Shown here: positions 54,293-64,000 of the stretch, one piece after another
Position numbering within the stretch: the first letter of the stretch is position 1
Layout of the letters: the number at the start of each line of letters is the position of its first letter
Assembly: GCF_900232825.1 (NCBI RefSeq)
Contig: NZ_OCTP01000011.1
Span: forward strand, 521,262-585,261
DNA length: 64,000 nucleotides
Reading direction: 5' to 3'
Source of the DNA: Anaerococcus sp. Marseille-P3625
GTDB taxonomy: Bacteria > Bacillota > Clostridia > Tissierellales > Peptoniphilaceae
The notes under the pieces: model-generated
Told to the model about the DNA's origin: nothing
Seen by the model: only the letters and a program-made list of their open reading frames with translations
The model's database searches: none
Position numbers and translations under genes: made by a program

Positions 54293-57200
54293 CTATCTTT
54301 CTTGTCCTTTTTCGTTTTTTTCTTGGTTTTTATCTTTTTCTTCTTCTGATTTAAATTTTGATATTTGTCCCAATATTGATGGTTTCTCTTCCCTTGAGTG
54401 AAGATTGTCCTCTACATCATAAGTTGATTCAAAGTAATCACTATCTTTAAAATCATTGTCATACCTATCTGGTATTCCATCATTGTCAAGATCTTTTGCT
54501 AGTGGATCATAGAAGTTTCCATCATCATCTATTTCTAGTCCTAGAGCTTGTTTTAAATCTTCTTCATCTACTGATACCAGATCATCAAAACTTGACATCT
54601 TTATCGCTTCAGTCACGTCTTTAATAGCTTGTGAATTAGATATATCTTCTTCTACAAAAGATTCTGTTCTAATAGCAACATTATCTACATACTGAGTCCA
54701 TGTTTTTTCTTCCAAATTTACCTCATATTGAATAGAATGCTTCCCATCAGGTGTTTCTGTATAGGCAAGTCCTATATGGCTTAAATCGGGGTATAATTTG
54801 TCAAAGTCTTCATAGCTATTAGATTCTGAAAACTCATAGTTAGAATAATCAACTATCGCCCTCTTTAAATCTTCTAATAATGGTGATTGGTTTTCTAATT
54901 CTTCTACTTCTCCCATATCTAAAAGTTTATTAATCTCAGCAAGTCTTAGAGTCTTATCCCTTAACTCATCTGCTTTTTCAAATGGTTTGGTCAATTCTAC
55001 TTTGGCATTTTCTAAAGATTCTTTATAGTTTTCAAGGTTTTGATTTAACCTTTCAAGTCTTGAAGGCATTTTTTCAATGGCATTATCAAGTCTTGTTATA
55101 TTACCATCAGTAGAGTTTGAAAACTCTCCAAAGTATTCTGCTTTCCCTAGGAGTTTAAAGGTATGAGTATTAGTCATGAAATTATATGAAACTTGTAAGT
55201 CTAAATTTCTATATTTACCAATAACCTTGCTATCATTTATCTTTAACTTTTTTATTTCTTCTAATAGCTTCTCTCCAGCTTCTTTCTTATCTAAAATTTT
55301 ATTTGTTCCGAGACTTATTGAAGTGAATTTGCTATCTCCTTCTCCTAATTTCTCTACACTTGCAATATCTTCTTTAACTGCTTGTATTTCCATTTCAGTT
55401 TTTAAAATACTTTGAGGATAAATTTTATTTACCTTATCTTCGAGCTTATATTTATTAGACTTGTAGTTTGCTTCCAGCATTTTTAGTTTTGTAACTTCGT
55501 TATCTAAATCCATCTTTTCTTTAATTAGAGGATTACCAGTAGCTAAAGCCTTAATTTCTGAATAAGATAGACTTGCTTCATCAACATCTTCTGCAACTCT
55601 TACTGGAGTTTTTGAAGTCATAATTTGGGATATGAATTTCTGCTTATTTTCTATAGTCTGCCATAAATAGGCGTCAAAGGTATTTTCTGTTACATACCTA
55701 AAGATATTTACCTTATCATTTTCATTACCTTGACGAACAATTCTACCACTTCTTTGCTCTAGGTCAGACGGTCTCCAAGGGACGTCTAAATCGTGTAAGG
55801 CTATTAGTTTATTTTGTACATTTGTACCTGCTCCCATTTTTTGAGTAGAGCCTAATAATACTCTTACTTCTCCTCTTCTTACCTTAGAGAACAATTCATC
55901 TTTTTGTTTATCTGTATCTGCTTCGTGGATAAAGGCTATTTCTTCTTTTGGTATTCCCATATTCACTAGCTTATTTCTAATATCATCATAGATATTAAAT
56001 TCTCCATCTCCTTTTGGTGTAGACATGTCTGAAAACACTAATTGGGTCGATGAATTTTCTTTTGTCTTATCCCAGATCGAAAAGATATTTTTAACGCATA
56101 CATTTACCTTTGAATTAGGATCATCGGGAAGTAGTGGATTTATTAATCTTTGGTCTAGGGCAAGTTTTTTACCATCATTTGTAATCTTTAACATATTATC
56201 TTCTGTTGGCTCTACTTGGTTATTTCTAACTGCGTCAGCTCTTTCTGAAATAGCTTCTAATATTTCTTTTTGTTCCTCAGTAGGTTTTGTTTTAATAACT
56301 TCAAAATTTGCTTCTGGTACTGGCAAATTTAACATATCTGAAGTCTTTATATCTGCTACTTCTTTAAACATAGACATCAACTCTGGCAAGTTATAGAACT
56401 TTGAAAATCTTGTCTTTTGCCTATATCCAGTGCCTTCTGGAGATAATTCAAAGGTATTTTCTGTTTCTCCAAAAGTAGAAGCCCAAGCGTCGAAATGTTC
56501 TAATCCTCTTGCCTTTAAATCGTCATATTGAAGGTATCTTTGCATGGTATAAAGCTCTGTCATTGAATTTGATATTGGTGTACCAGTAGCAAACACAACT
56601 CCCTTGCCATTTGTCATTTCATCCATATACCTACATTTCATATACATATCTGAAGACTTAAAGGCTTCACTCTGACCGATACCAGCCACATTTCTCATCT
56701 TTGTATGCAAGAATAAGTTTTTGTAATTATGAGCTTCGTCTATAAATAACTTATCTACTCCTAGTTCTTCAAAGGTTATTACATCATCTTTTTTAAAGTC
56801 ATCATTTAGTTTTTCAAGTCTTACCAAGAGTTTCTTCTTTGTCTTTTCTAGTTGTTTTACTGTAAAATTTTCTCCTCTATTTCTTTTGTTCTCATCAATA
56901 AAGGAAACTATATCATCTATTTGGTCTTGTATATGTCTTACCTGGTATTCCTTAGACATTGGTATTTTTTCAAATTGAGAGTGTCCTATGATGACCGCAT
57001 CATATTCTCCCGTTGCAATCCTACCAATAAATCTTTTTCTATTTTTGGGTTGAAAGTCTTTTTTATCGGCCACCATAATATTTGCTGACGGATATAATTG
57101 CATAAACTCTCTACCAATTTGAGTGGTTAGATGGTTAGGAACTACAAATAATGATTTACTTGCAAGTCCTAACTTTTTAGATTCCATAGCAGAAGCTACC

Positions 57201-60200
57201 ATTTCAAAAGTTTTTCCTGCTCCTACTACATGGGCAAGCAGTGTATTTCCGCCATAAAGCGTTCTTGCTATGGCATTTTTCTGATGTTCTCTAAGTCTGA
57301 TTTCAGTATTCATTCCATCAAAAGTTAAGTTAGAACCATCAAATTCTCTATTTCTAATTGAGTTGAATTTTTCATTATAAATCTTTTCTAATCTATATCT
57401 TCTATCAGGATCTTCAAATATCCAATTCTTAAATTCTTCTTTAATCAGTTCCTGCTTTTGACTTGCAAGCATAGTTTCTTTTTTATTTAATACAGATGTC
57501 TTAGAACCATCATCATTTATTACTTGGTCAAATACCTTTGTATCTTTTAGATTAAGAGCATTTTCAATTAGCTTATAGGCATTTACTCTACTTGTACCAT
57601 AAGTCATATTAGCAAGGTCATTAGTTGAGTCAACGCTTTTACCTTCAATGTTCCATTCACTTGTGTGTAGTGAGAACCTAACATTTATATTCCACCTATC
57701 ATAACCAGGTGTTTTCAAAAGATTAAAGGTAAAGTCTTCTATATCTTTTTGAGGTATCCAAGTTGCTCCTAACCTTACATTTATATCAGAAGCTGTGAGT
57801 TCTTCAGGCATAACTTCTTGTAATTTCTCTCTTTGATATTTAAGTTTGCCTAACTCGTTTAATAATGTGTCTTTCTTTTCAGAAGGTGCTAAATCTATTA
57901 CATTTTCAATTTCTCCGATATATGAATTGAGATAACCAATCTTTTCTCTAATATTTCCACTTAAATATTCATCAGCCGATACATATGAAAAATGAAATGG
58001 ATCGTCATTGTCAAAGTTTTCAAAGGGCATTCTGTTATTTATTAGGTCTGTGTCCTTAATATCTAAAAATATTTCTCCCTCAAGCTCACCAATTAAGGTG
58101 TCCCTATCTTTACTTGTGATAGATTCCATATATTCAAAATCTACATATCCTTTTTGTGAAACTGATAAGACTAAGGCTTCAAGAGAAGTATCTACATGGT
58201 CTACTACTTTTGCCTTTGTTATTGTTTTTTTTGAGAATATATCACTCTTAGCTTTAAAATTATCCTCATCATCAAGTATTTCTATTGATGAAACTAAAGG
58301 AAAGTTTGAGTCTTCCTTTAAGGCTCTAGTATTTGATAAGGAGTTAATAAAGCCATGTTTCTTTGAAAAGTTATCATAGACTTCATTTAAGTTTGCTTGT
58401 GACTCTTTTATTTCCTCGTCAGAAAAATCATCCTTTTGCTTTTCTATTACATCTTTTAAGGCATTCAGTATATCAAGATAATCTTTTATTTTTTCTTTAT
58501 TTTTATCTGATATATTCTGCTTAATTAAGACTGAATTTTCTCTTAGATAGACATCTTCGTCAATAATGGTATAAGAAAAATTCTTAACATCATCTGTTGC
58601 TGGAAGACTTAATTCTTCATCTTCCAATATCTCGACTTCTTCATATTTAGAATTTGAAGATATTTCCTTACTTGCAATATCCATTAAGTCTTTTAACTTT
58701 TCATCTTCTTTTTCATCACAAGTAATAGTATTGCCAAATCTGCCAGATACTTCTTTCATATTCCCTAATACCATCTGAGGATTATCTACAAAGTATTTAT
58801 TATAAGTCAAACCCTTTTTATCAGTTGCTAGATGAATCCAATCATCATCTCTTTCTATAACTGAATCTCTCTTTTTCAAGAAAATAATATCTGAAGTAAC
58901 TTCTGTACCAGCAAGTCCTTTAAATATTGTATTAGGAAGCCTCATAGCTCCTAAAAACTCACATCTTGCATTAATATATTTTCTAACAGATTCATCTTTT
59001 TTATCCATAGTTCCAGATGAAGTTATGAAGGCAATAATTCCTCCATTCCTAACCTTATCTATTGACTTTGCAAAAAAATAATCGTGAATCAGAAAGTTAT
59101 TTCTGTTATATTCACGATCGTTAACTTTAAAATCTCCAAAGGGAACATTTCCTATTACCAAGTCAAAGAAATTATTTGAGAAGTTTGTTTCTTCAAAACC
59201 TTTAATTTGAATATTAGCTTCAGGATAAAGTTCTCTTGCTATTCTTCCGCTTAGACTATCTTTTTCTACTCCATAGACTTTAGAGCTTTGTATTTCACTT
59301 GGCATACTTCCAATAAAATTACCGACTCCTGCAGATGGTTCAAGGATATTCCCAGTCTTAAAACCCATATCTGTTATGGTCTTATATATTCCATCCATTA
59401 CCTCTCTAGGTGTATAAAATGATGTTAGAGTAGACTCTTTAGCATTCAAATACTCATCATTTGTTAGATTTTCTTTTAAAATATTTCTTGCTTCAAGCCA
59501 TTGTCCTCCCTTTTCTTCATCAAAGACATCGGCAAGACCACCCCATCCTAGATAATCAGCAAGATAGGCTTGTTCATACTCTCTTGGACTCCTATTTTCA
59601 TTTTCAAGTCTTTTGAGCATCTTAATAGCTTTTATATTTTTATCTAGCTTTTCTGATGGTGTTAGGTATTCTGAGTAGATATGATTTTTCAAGTCATAAT
59701 TTCTAGCAAAACTTAGCCTTTCCTTATTAGGTTCATAGCCTAGATTTTTTAAATCCTCTTTACCCCTCAATAAGTTTTCGGCTGCTTCTCTTGGAACATT
59801 GTATCTATCCATCATTTGGTCAATTTCAAGATTGTGGTTATCTATAAAGCTTTCTTGCTCTACTTGTCTTTCAATTTGTTTTTCATGCTCAGATAATTTG
59901 TATATCTCATAATTTCCACTATCTAAAAGGTCATCAATCTTTCTACTTTCTTCAAATGTTTCACCTTTATATAAAGGGAATTCTTCCCCATTAACTTCTA
60001 CCTTAGTTCCAGCTTCAATTAAGTTAATTCCATCAAAGGTATTCTTATCTTCTAAAATAAATTCTTTTCCAACCTTTACTGCTAATTTTTCTGATGTTTG
60101 AGTTAGATTTTCAAAGATTTCTTCAAGGTATGAATCGTTTCTATATGGAATTACTTCCGAACCCCTAATCATACCTCCCATATACTCCATATTATCTCTA

Positions 60201-61936
60201 ATGGTTACAGTTTTAAGTCCTCCACTTAGTTCATCAAAATCTGTAATGGTAAAGTCCTTATCTTTATATCTAACCTGATCACCTATCTTAAACTTAGGCT
60301 CTATCTTTTCCTTAACTTCTTCTTGTGAAGCTTTTTCCTCACTTAGTGTAACTTGTTCTTCTAAATATGAAAATTCACGCTCATTTACTTCTTCACCATC
60401 ACCAAGGTCAATCCTATAGTGTTCGACAACTTCACCGTCTACATAGTGGTCAAAATAGAATTTGAAATATCCTATATAATCATCAGTCATTTCTCCAAAT
60501 TCATTTTCTCCATGAGTTTGATTATGGTCTTTAACATCTATATCCTTTTGTCTTAGGACATTAATTAAATCCTTAGTTACTATCTGTCCACTATAATCGG
60601 GAACTAATTCATGGTTTTCATTAAATTCTACAATCCAGTAGTCTTTTCTATTTTCAGTGTTTTTGCCATCAAAAAAAGAAGCTTCATCAGCTTCCTTTTC
60701 TTGACTTATTTCATTTTCTAAGCTTCCACGTATTCCTTGATTGCCATTATCTTCACTGTTGCCATTAAGTTGTTCATCTGTCCTTGGTATTCCTCTGGAT
60801 TCTCTCTCATCATCTTCTCTGTCAATCCTTGTGCTTTCATCATCTTGACTTTCTCTCTCTTGATAAAGTCCACTGCCTGATTCTGAATTTCCTTCAGATG
60901 GTTCAAAAGTGTTTTCTCCTCGTACTTTTCCTGAAGTTTCTTCCAGTTCTCCATGTCCTCGCTCCCTACTAGATAAGATAGTCTTAGAACTGCGTATGTT
61001 GGATTCGGAAATCTCTCCATAAATTCCAGATCCTTCTCCATCATATCCAGGGTTTTCTCTTCGATCTTCATCGCTATTTCTTCTGTCGCTTCCATCTGTG
61101 AAAACTCGTCCATCTCTACTTCTTGACCTATCATCTCGTCTATATAAATCATTTTTACCTCCTCTATCTTCGTTTATATTTTCTATATCTCTATTATAGT
61201 CGCCACCGGCCCTTTCTGTCAGCAGCCTAGCTCGATCCATTTCCTTAGATTTTTCTATTGTGTTATCTATAATATCTTCACTAACCCTTGATATTACAAG
61301 ACCTATCTGCTCTAAAGAAATTGTATTAATCCTCGAAAAATTATTTTTTAAATTTTCCATATCCATAGGATAAACTGTATTAAACCTATTAGCTACCGCA
61401 TAGGATATTGAGTCTCTCATAAACTTTTCAAAGCTAAGTCTATCCTCTATATCTATCCTCAAATCAGCAAGAGCCAAGTTAATGTATTCATCTCCATAAA
61501 TTCGACTTAAAGAAAATATATTTTCATTAAGTGAATCACTCGCTTCAAATGAAGAAGCATTTATTATTTCTTTTAAAGCCTCATTATGGTTTTCGTGATC
61601 AAACTGCCATAAGCTAACCTCATTAATATTCCTATCCATTGATGTGGTCTGACTAATATCAAAGATGTATGAAATTCTTTGATTTATATCACTTCCAACT
61701 AAAATTGGAATACCCTTTTGACCTCTCATAACAACTCGACCAAAATATTTCTTCCACATATCAAATGTCGCACAAGCTCTAGCTTCAGGTTCTTTGTTGT
61801 ATATACTTAGTTGGCTAGAAAAATCATATTTTTGATTGTTACCTATAACTTTTAAGAGTTTTAAATATTCTTTTTCATCTTGCAAAACTTCATATTTTAT
61901 TGCTTCTTGTATATTCTTAAAATCATTTACTTGCAT
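54293..61936 (-). CDS. Giant ArdC-like / N6-methylase / SNF2-helicase fusion protein
   Basis: A 2547-residue protein of the kind found in Tn1549-class elements. The N-terminus (about 30-80) has an ArdC-like block ([20 protein letters not shown], then GIPIL). A highly charged linker spans about 245-430. A DNA-methylase domain lies around 870-960 (motif NVPFGDF near 929). A DEAD/SNF2 helicase follows: [14 protein letters not shown] near 1572, [11 protein letters not shown] near 1732, [14 protein letters not shown], and [10 protein letters not shown] near 2060. Near the end [14 protein letters not shown] looks like a thrombospondin-type-3 calcium motif, then [11 protein letters not shown]. It probably protects or processes incoming element DNA. 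The start has AAAGGAGGTAGGAA upstream. Confidence 0.88.
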   Translation of the reverse strand: MQVNDFKNIQEAIKYEVLQDEKEYLKLLKVIGNNQKYDFSSQLSIYNKEPEARACATFDMWKKYFGRVVMRGQKGIPILVGSDINQRISYIFDISQTTSMDRNINEVSLWQFDHENHNEALKEIINASSFEASDSLNENIFSLSRIYGDEYINLALADLRIDIEDRLSFEKFMRDSISYAVANRFNTVYPMDMENLKNNFSRINTISLEQIGLVISRVSEDIIDNTIEKSKEMDRARLLTERAGGDYNRDIENINEDRGGKNDLYRRDDRSRSRDGRVFTDGSDRRNSDEDRRENPGYDGEGSGIYGEISESNIRSSKTILSSRERGHGELEETSGKVRGENTFEPSEGNSESGSGLYQERESQDDESTRIDREDDERESRGIPRTDEQLNGNSEDNGNQGIRGSLENEISQEKEADEASFFDGKNTENRKDYWIVEFNENHELVPDYSGQIVTKDLINVLRQKDIDVKDHNQTHGENEFGEMTDDYIGYFKFYFDHYVDGEVVEHYRIDLGDGEEVNEREFSYLEEQVTLSEEKASQEEVKEKIEPKFKIGDQVRYKDKDFTITDFDELSGGLKTVTIRDNMEYMGGMIRGSEVIPYRNDSYLEEIFENLTQTSEKLAVKVGKEFILEDKNTFDGINLIEAGTKVEVNGEEFPLYKGETFEESRKIDDLLDSGNYEIYKLSEHEKQIERQVEQESFIDNHNLEIDQMMDRYNVPREAAENLLRGKEDLKNLGYEPNKERLSFARNYDLKNHIYSEYLTPSEKLDKNIKAIKMLKRLENENRSPREYEQAYLADYLGWGGLADVFDEEKGGQWLEARNILKENLTNDEYLNAKESTLTSFYTPREVMDGIYKTITDMGFKTGNILEPSAGVGNFIGSMPSEIQSSKVYGVEKDSLSGRIARELYPEANIQIKGFEETNFSNNFFDLVIGNVPFGDFKVNDREYNRNNFLIHDYFFAKSIDKVRNGGIIAFITSSGTMDKKDESVRKYINARCEFLGAMRLPNTIFKGLAGTEVTSDIIFLKKRDSVIERDDDWIHLATDKKGLTYNKYFVDNPQMVLGNMKEVSGRFGNTITCDEKEDEKLKDLMDIASKEISSNSKYEEVEILEDEELSLPATDDVKNFSYTIIDEDVYLRENSVLIKQNISDKNKEKIKDYLDILNALKDVIEKQKDDFSDEEIKESQANLNEVYDNFSKKHGFINSLSNTRALKEDSNFPLVSSIEILDDEDNFKAKSDIFSKKTITKAKVVDHVDTSLEALVLSVSQKGYVDFEYMESITSKDRDTLIGELEGEIFLDIKDTDLINNRMPFENFDNDDPFHFSYVSADEYLSGNIREKIGYLNSYIGEIENVIDLAPSEKKDTLLNELGKLKYQREKLQEVMPEELTASDINVRLGATWIPQKDIEDFTFNLLKTPGYDRWNINVRFSLHTSEWNIEGKSVDSTNDLANMTYGTSRVNAYKLIENALNLKDTKVFDQVINDDGSKTSVLNKKETMLASQKQELIKEEFKNWIFEDPDRRYRLEKIYNEKFNSIRNREFDGSNLTFDGMNTEIRLREHQKNAIARTLYGGNTLLAHVVGAGKTFEMVASAMESKKLGLASKSLFVVPNHLTTQIGREFMQLYPSANIMVADKKDFQPKNRKRFIGRIATGEYDAVIIGHSQFEKIPMSKEYQVRHIQDQIDDIVSFIDENKRNRGENFTVKQLEKTKKKLLVRLEKLNDDFKKDDVITFEELGVDKLFIDEAHNYKNLFLHTKMRNVAGIGQSEAFKSSDMYMKCRYMDEMTNGKGVVFATGTPISNSMTELYTMQRYLQYDDLKARGLEHFDAWASTFGETENTFELSPEGTGYRQKTRFSKFYNLPELMSMFKEVADIKTSDMLNLPVPEANFEVIKTKPTEEQKEILEAISERADAVRNNQVEPTEDNMLKITNDGKKLALDQRLINPLLPDDPNSKVNVCVKNIFSIWDKTKENSSTQLVFSDMSTPKGDGEFNIYDDIRNKLVNMGIPKEEIAFIHEADTDKQKDELFSKVRRGEVRVLLGSTQKMGAGTNVQNKLIALHDLDVPWRPSDLEQRSGRIVRQGNENDKVNIFRYVTENTFDAYLWQTIENKQKFISQIMTSKTPVRVAEDVDEASLSYSEIKALATGNPLIKEKMDLDNEVTKLKMLEANYKSNKYKLEDKVNKIYPQSILKTEMEIQAVKEDIASVEKLGEGDSKFTSISLGTNKILDKKEAGEKLLEEIKKLKINDSKVIGKYRNLDLQVSYNFMTNTHTFKLLGKAEYFGEFSNSTDGNITRLDNAIEKMPSRLERLNQNLENYKESLENAKVELTKPFEKADELRDKTLRLAEINKLLDMGEVEELENQSPLLEDLKRAIVDYSNYEFSESNSYEDFDKLYPDLSHIGLAYTETPDGKHSIQYEVNLEEKTWTQYVDNVAIRTESFVEEDISNSQAIKDVTEAIKMSSFDDLVSVDEEDLKQALGLEIDDDGNFYDPLAKDLDNDGIPDRYDNDFKDSDYFESTYDVEDNLHSREEKPSILGQISKFKSEEEKDKNQEKNEKGQER

Positions 61937-61960
61937 TTCCTACCTCCTTTTTAGTGCAAT

Positions 61961-61994
61961 AAAAAAGACGATAGATTTTAAATAATCTACCGTC
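61961..61994 (-). terminator. Terminator between the ATPase and giant helicase genes
   Basis: An 11-bp stem (61967-61977 with 61984-61994, two non-standard pairs at most) followed on the minus strand by six T. It isolates the giant gene from the upstream ATPase gene. Confidence 0.8.
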
Positions 61995-62018
61995 TATAAC
62001 GTAATATAATTAAATGAC

Positions 62019-64000
62019 CTATATTAATTCTTTAAGTTTTTCATATAAGTTCAATAATTCGTTAATATCCATATCCATTATAGGCTCATACATAAAAGAG
62101 TTTATATGAATATTTTCTGGAGTCATTATATTAACTTCATTAACTATATTAATTTGTTCTTCATTCGCAATCTGCTTATATGCATCAAATAATACCCTGG
62201 TCATATTATTAGTTTTATCTACATGATTCAGAAATTCCGCTTTATCTCCTGTTTTCAAATTATTTTTCACTTTCCAATTTAGCATACCATTATAATTATT
62301 AATTTTATCTAACATTATTTCCTCAGCTTTAAGTCTACAAGCCATTGATAATAAAACTTTATGCTCGAGCAAATTTAAGTTACTACTTAAGTTTTCAGTA
62401 GTTTCATAAAGCTTTTCTATAACCAGATCATCCTCTTTAAACTCACTTGGTATATCAAATCTCCCTATATATTCTTTATATACTTTCCCTAAAGTTTTAA
62501 AATTAATAGTTCCTGAATTTTCTTTTTTGTGTAGTAAATTAGTTAATAGCTCATAATCGCTATCATAATAATTTGAATCATTAACAGATTTATCAAAACT
62601 ATATTCAATTAGATTCCTAACAAATGGTATAAGTGCAAATAAAGAATATTTATCTGGTTTAGTTTTCCATGTTATAAAAGGTTGTTTTTGATATTTCTCT
62701 TCTATCAAATTTAAATCTTGTTTGTTTTCAACGATAAATCTAGATGTACGAGGTACATTGAGTCTAGAAGAAATTGTTCTATAAAAATCAAAATTATGAG
62801 ATAAAATTATCATTCTAAAATTATCAATTGTTGCCATTTCATACAAATATTCTACAATAGCATACTTATTTTTATAATCAAAAGAATCTGCTATATCGTC
62901 TACTATAAATAGGACTTCATTGCTTTCTTTTTTTATTTTTTCTATGTCAAATATTATATTTAACAAATATAAAGATCTTTTCTCTCCTTGACTTAACACG
63001 TCTAATTTTTCTAAATTTGATCTATCTAAGCTTGCTTGATTTTCACCCTTTTCAAATATAAACTCCACACGTGGTAGGTTTTCTCCTATTATCGCTCCCT
63101 TTAAATTTGATATTTTCATCTTATATGGAACAGTGAACCTATCTTCAAATATTTCTAAAGAACGATTCCACAATGTATTGTCTATATTGAGATTTTTAAT
63201 ATTCTCCTCTAATTCTTTATATATCTCTAATAAATCATCAAAAGATTTCTTTTCTTTCTTTAAATATGAAGTCCATAATTCTTTTTTTAAATTATCTAAA
63301 TTTTCTATTTTCAAAAACTCTATTAGTTCAGGATTGTTTTCTATTGTATCTCTTAATAATATGCCTTTTGTATCACTTAGTAACTTTTCTATCTGTTGAA
63401 ATTCTGGAATATCTTTAATTTTCCCCTCTATTTCATATATTTTCTCTTGTAGTTCATCATTATTACCAATTACTATGCTATTATTTAAATTAAGTTTATT
63501 ATCTCTTACAAAAAAATTATCTGAATCTAAATTTTTTGCAACATTCTTCAATTTTGGAAATGTGAATTGACCTTTTTCAAAAAAAGTATAACTACTGTAT
63601 ATAGTTTCAGCAGCTTCACAAAACTCTTTTATTTTATTTTGAAAACTACTGTCTTTTATTTTTTTAATTACACTATCATCAAAAATTGTAGAGTATTTAA
63701 CATTAGGTAAATACGTTTTATTTTCAGCTTCACATAATTCTTTCAAGCTTAATAAAAAACTTTTTTCACTTAAATTCATGTCAGAAACTACTGTAGGCTC
63801 TAATTCATAAATTTTTCTTCCTTGTTGTGTTTTTTCAATTTTTAATCCTGAATATTGCACTAACTTTTTTAAAAAATTATTTTTTTGCTTTAATAAAGTT
63901 GTGATAGATTTTTTTGTTTTTTCGTCTACTAATAAATCCGCTACACTACTAGATTCATAATAATTCTCAAAGCTTTTTATTACAAACACTTGCTCTTTTC
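62019..64000 (-). CDS. ABC/AAA_13-type ATPase, C-terminal part (runs off the right edge)
   Basis: The last 659 codons or so of a larger protein; the frame is open to the window edge, so the true start and the Walker A loop are outside. Visible are a long coiled-coil region (about residues 190-260 of the visible part), the ABC signature DVLSQGEKRSLYLL near 333, Walker B EVLFIVDDIADSFD near 363 and the H-loop ILSHNFDFYRT. This arrangement matches AAA_13/PrrC/RloC-like ATPases, several of which act in phage or plasmid defence. A long C-terminal domain without recognised motifs follows (about 430-656). The terminator at 61961 separates it from the element backbone. Confidence 0.7.
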   Translation of the reverse strand, partial: KEQVFVIKSFENYYESSSVADLLVDEKTKKSITTLLKQKNNFLKKLVQYSGLKIEKTQQGRKIYELEPTVVSDMNLSEKSFLLSLKELCEAENKTYLPNVKYSTIFDDSVIKKIKDSSFQNKIKEFCEAAETIYSSYTFFEKGQFTFPKLKNVAKNLDSDNFFVRDNKLNLNNSIVIGNNDELQEKIYEIEGKIKDIPEFQQIEKLLSDTKGILLRDTIENNPELIEFLKIENLDNLKKELWTSYLKKEKKSFDDLLEIYKELEENIKNLNIDNTLWNRSLEIFEDRFTVPYKMKISNLKGAIIGENLPRVEFIFEKGENQASLDRSNLEKLDVLSQGEKRSLYLLNIIFDIEKIKKESNEVLFIVDDIADSFDYKNKYAIVEYLYEMATIDNFRMIILSHNFDFYRTISSRLNVPRTSRFIVENKQDLNLIEEKYQKQPFITWKTKPDKYSLFALIPFVRNLIEYSFDKSVNDSNYYDSDYELLTNLLHKKENSGTINFKTLGKVYKEYIGRFDIPSEFKEDDLVIEKLYETTENLSSNLNLLEHKVLLSMACRLKAEEIMLDKINNYNGMLNWKVKNNLKTGDKAEFLNHVDKTNNMTRVLFDAYKQIANEEQINIVNEVNIMTPENIHINSFMYEPIMDMDINELLNLYEKLKELI

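Noticed and set aside
60718..61152. 144-codon frame inside the giant helicase gene
   Set aside because: It overlaps the charged linker of the 2547-residue protein in another frame; its Glu/Met-rich sequence is what the shifted repeat-rich linker would give.
1..64000. CRISPR array, rRNA or tRNA genes, antibiotic resistance genes
   Set aside because: I found no regular spacer-repeat array, no tRNA- or rRNA-like sequence and no known resistance gene by reading the window; a dedicated search was not possible.

Overview
The window is an AT-rich stretch of about 64 kb from a low-GC Gram-positive bacterium (Bacillota). An anaerobic coccus of the Peptoniphilaceae type (Anaerococcus, Peptoniphilus, Finegoldia) is my best guess from gene content and codon use, but the sequence does not prove it. 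It reads as accessory DNA carried by an integrative and mobilizable or conjugative element. Backbone pieces are two large serine recombinases and a sigma-70-like protein at the left, an XRE/ImmA-type regulatory operon, a MobC/relaxase pair in the middle, and at the right an SSB-like protein plus a 2547-residue ArdC-like/methylase/SNF2-helicase protein. No type IV secretion genes are inside the window.

Layout: 1-6.7 kb, recombination and regulation. 6.7-29.2 kb, a metallophore island on the minus strand. Its operon of about 21.5 kb encodes a type II thioesterase, phosphopantetheinyl transferase, salicylate-type AMP ligase, two NRPS proteins, a reductase-methyltransferase fusion, a five-gene NikABCDE/Opp-like importer, an alpha/beta hydrolase and a YbtPQ-like ABC pair. 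It starts at a well-formed promoter with a DtxR-like operator, and a DtxR/MntR-type regulator gene lies just upstream. The domain set matches a pyochelin-type pathway (salicylate plus two cysteines, one ring reduced, one methyl added) with the domains redistributed among proteins. 29.2-31.1 kb, mobilization genes. 31.2-41.7 kb, a class II lantibiotic operon (FEG immunity transporter, LanA with a mersacidin/plantaricin-C-type CTxTxEC motif, LanM, LanT), a secreted DUF2599-like protein, and a secreted phospholipase A2-like protein with a membrane-anchored thioredoxin-like partner. 42-46.3 kb, a YydFGHIJ-like epipeptide cluster. 46.3-50.6 kb, a CXXX-repeat radical-SAM peptide cluster. 50.7-52.9 kb, a two-component system. 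53.1-53.6 kb, a group II intron remnant. 53.6-64 kb, element backbone and a partial ABC-type ATPase.

The most striking signal is a 19-bp element (core CACAAAAGTTAGCTG on the minus strand) found six times between 31.8 and 53.1 kb. Each copy is exactly 20 nt upstream of a good -10 hexamer. Together the six promoters serve the DUF2599 gene, the lantibiotic operon, the PLA2/thioredoxin operon, the epipeptide operon, the CXXX-repeat operon and the two-component operon itself. I infer one autoregulated regulon that fires three different RiPP systems and a secreted lipase-like protein together.

The islands carry signs of assembly. The metallophore island is bounded by 22-bp direct repeats and separates the RhuM operon from what looks like its original terminator. 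The lantibiotic segment is bounded by the intact relaxase 3' end and a decayed second copy of it. IS256-like palindromic ends sit at both junctions. Family assignments come from motif recognition without database searches; domain positions are approximate.
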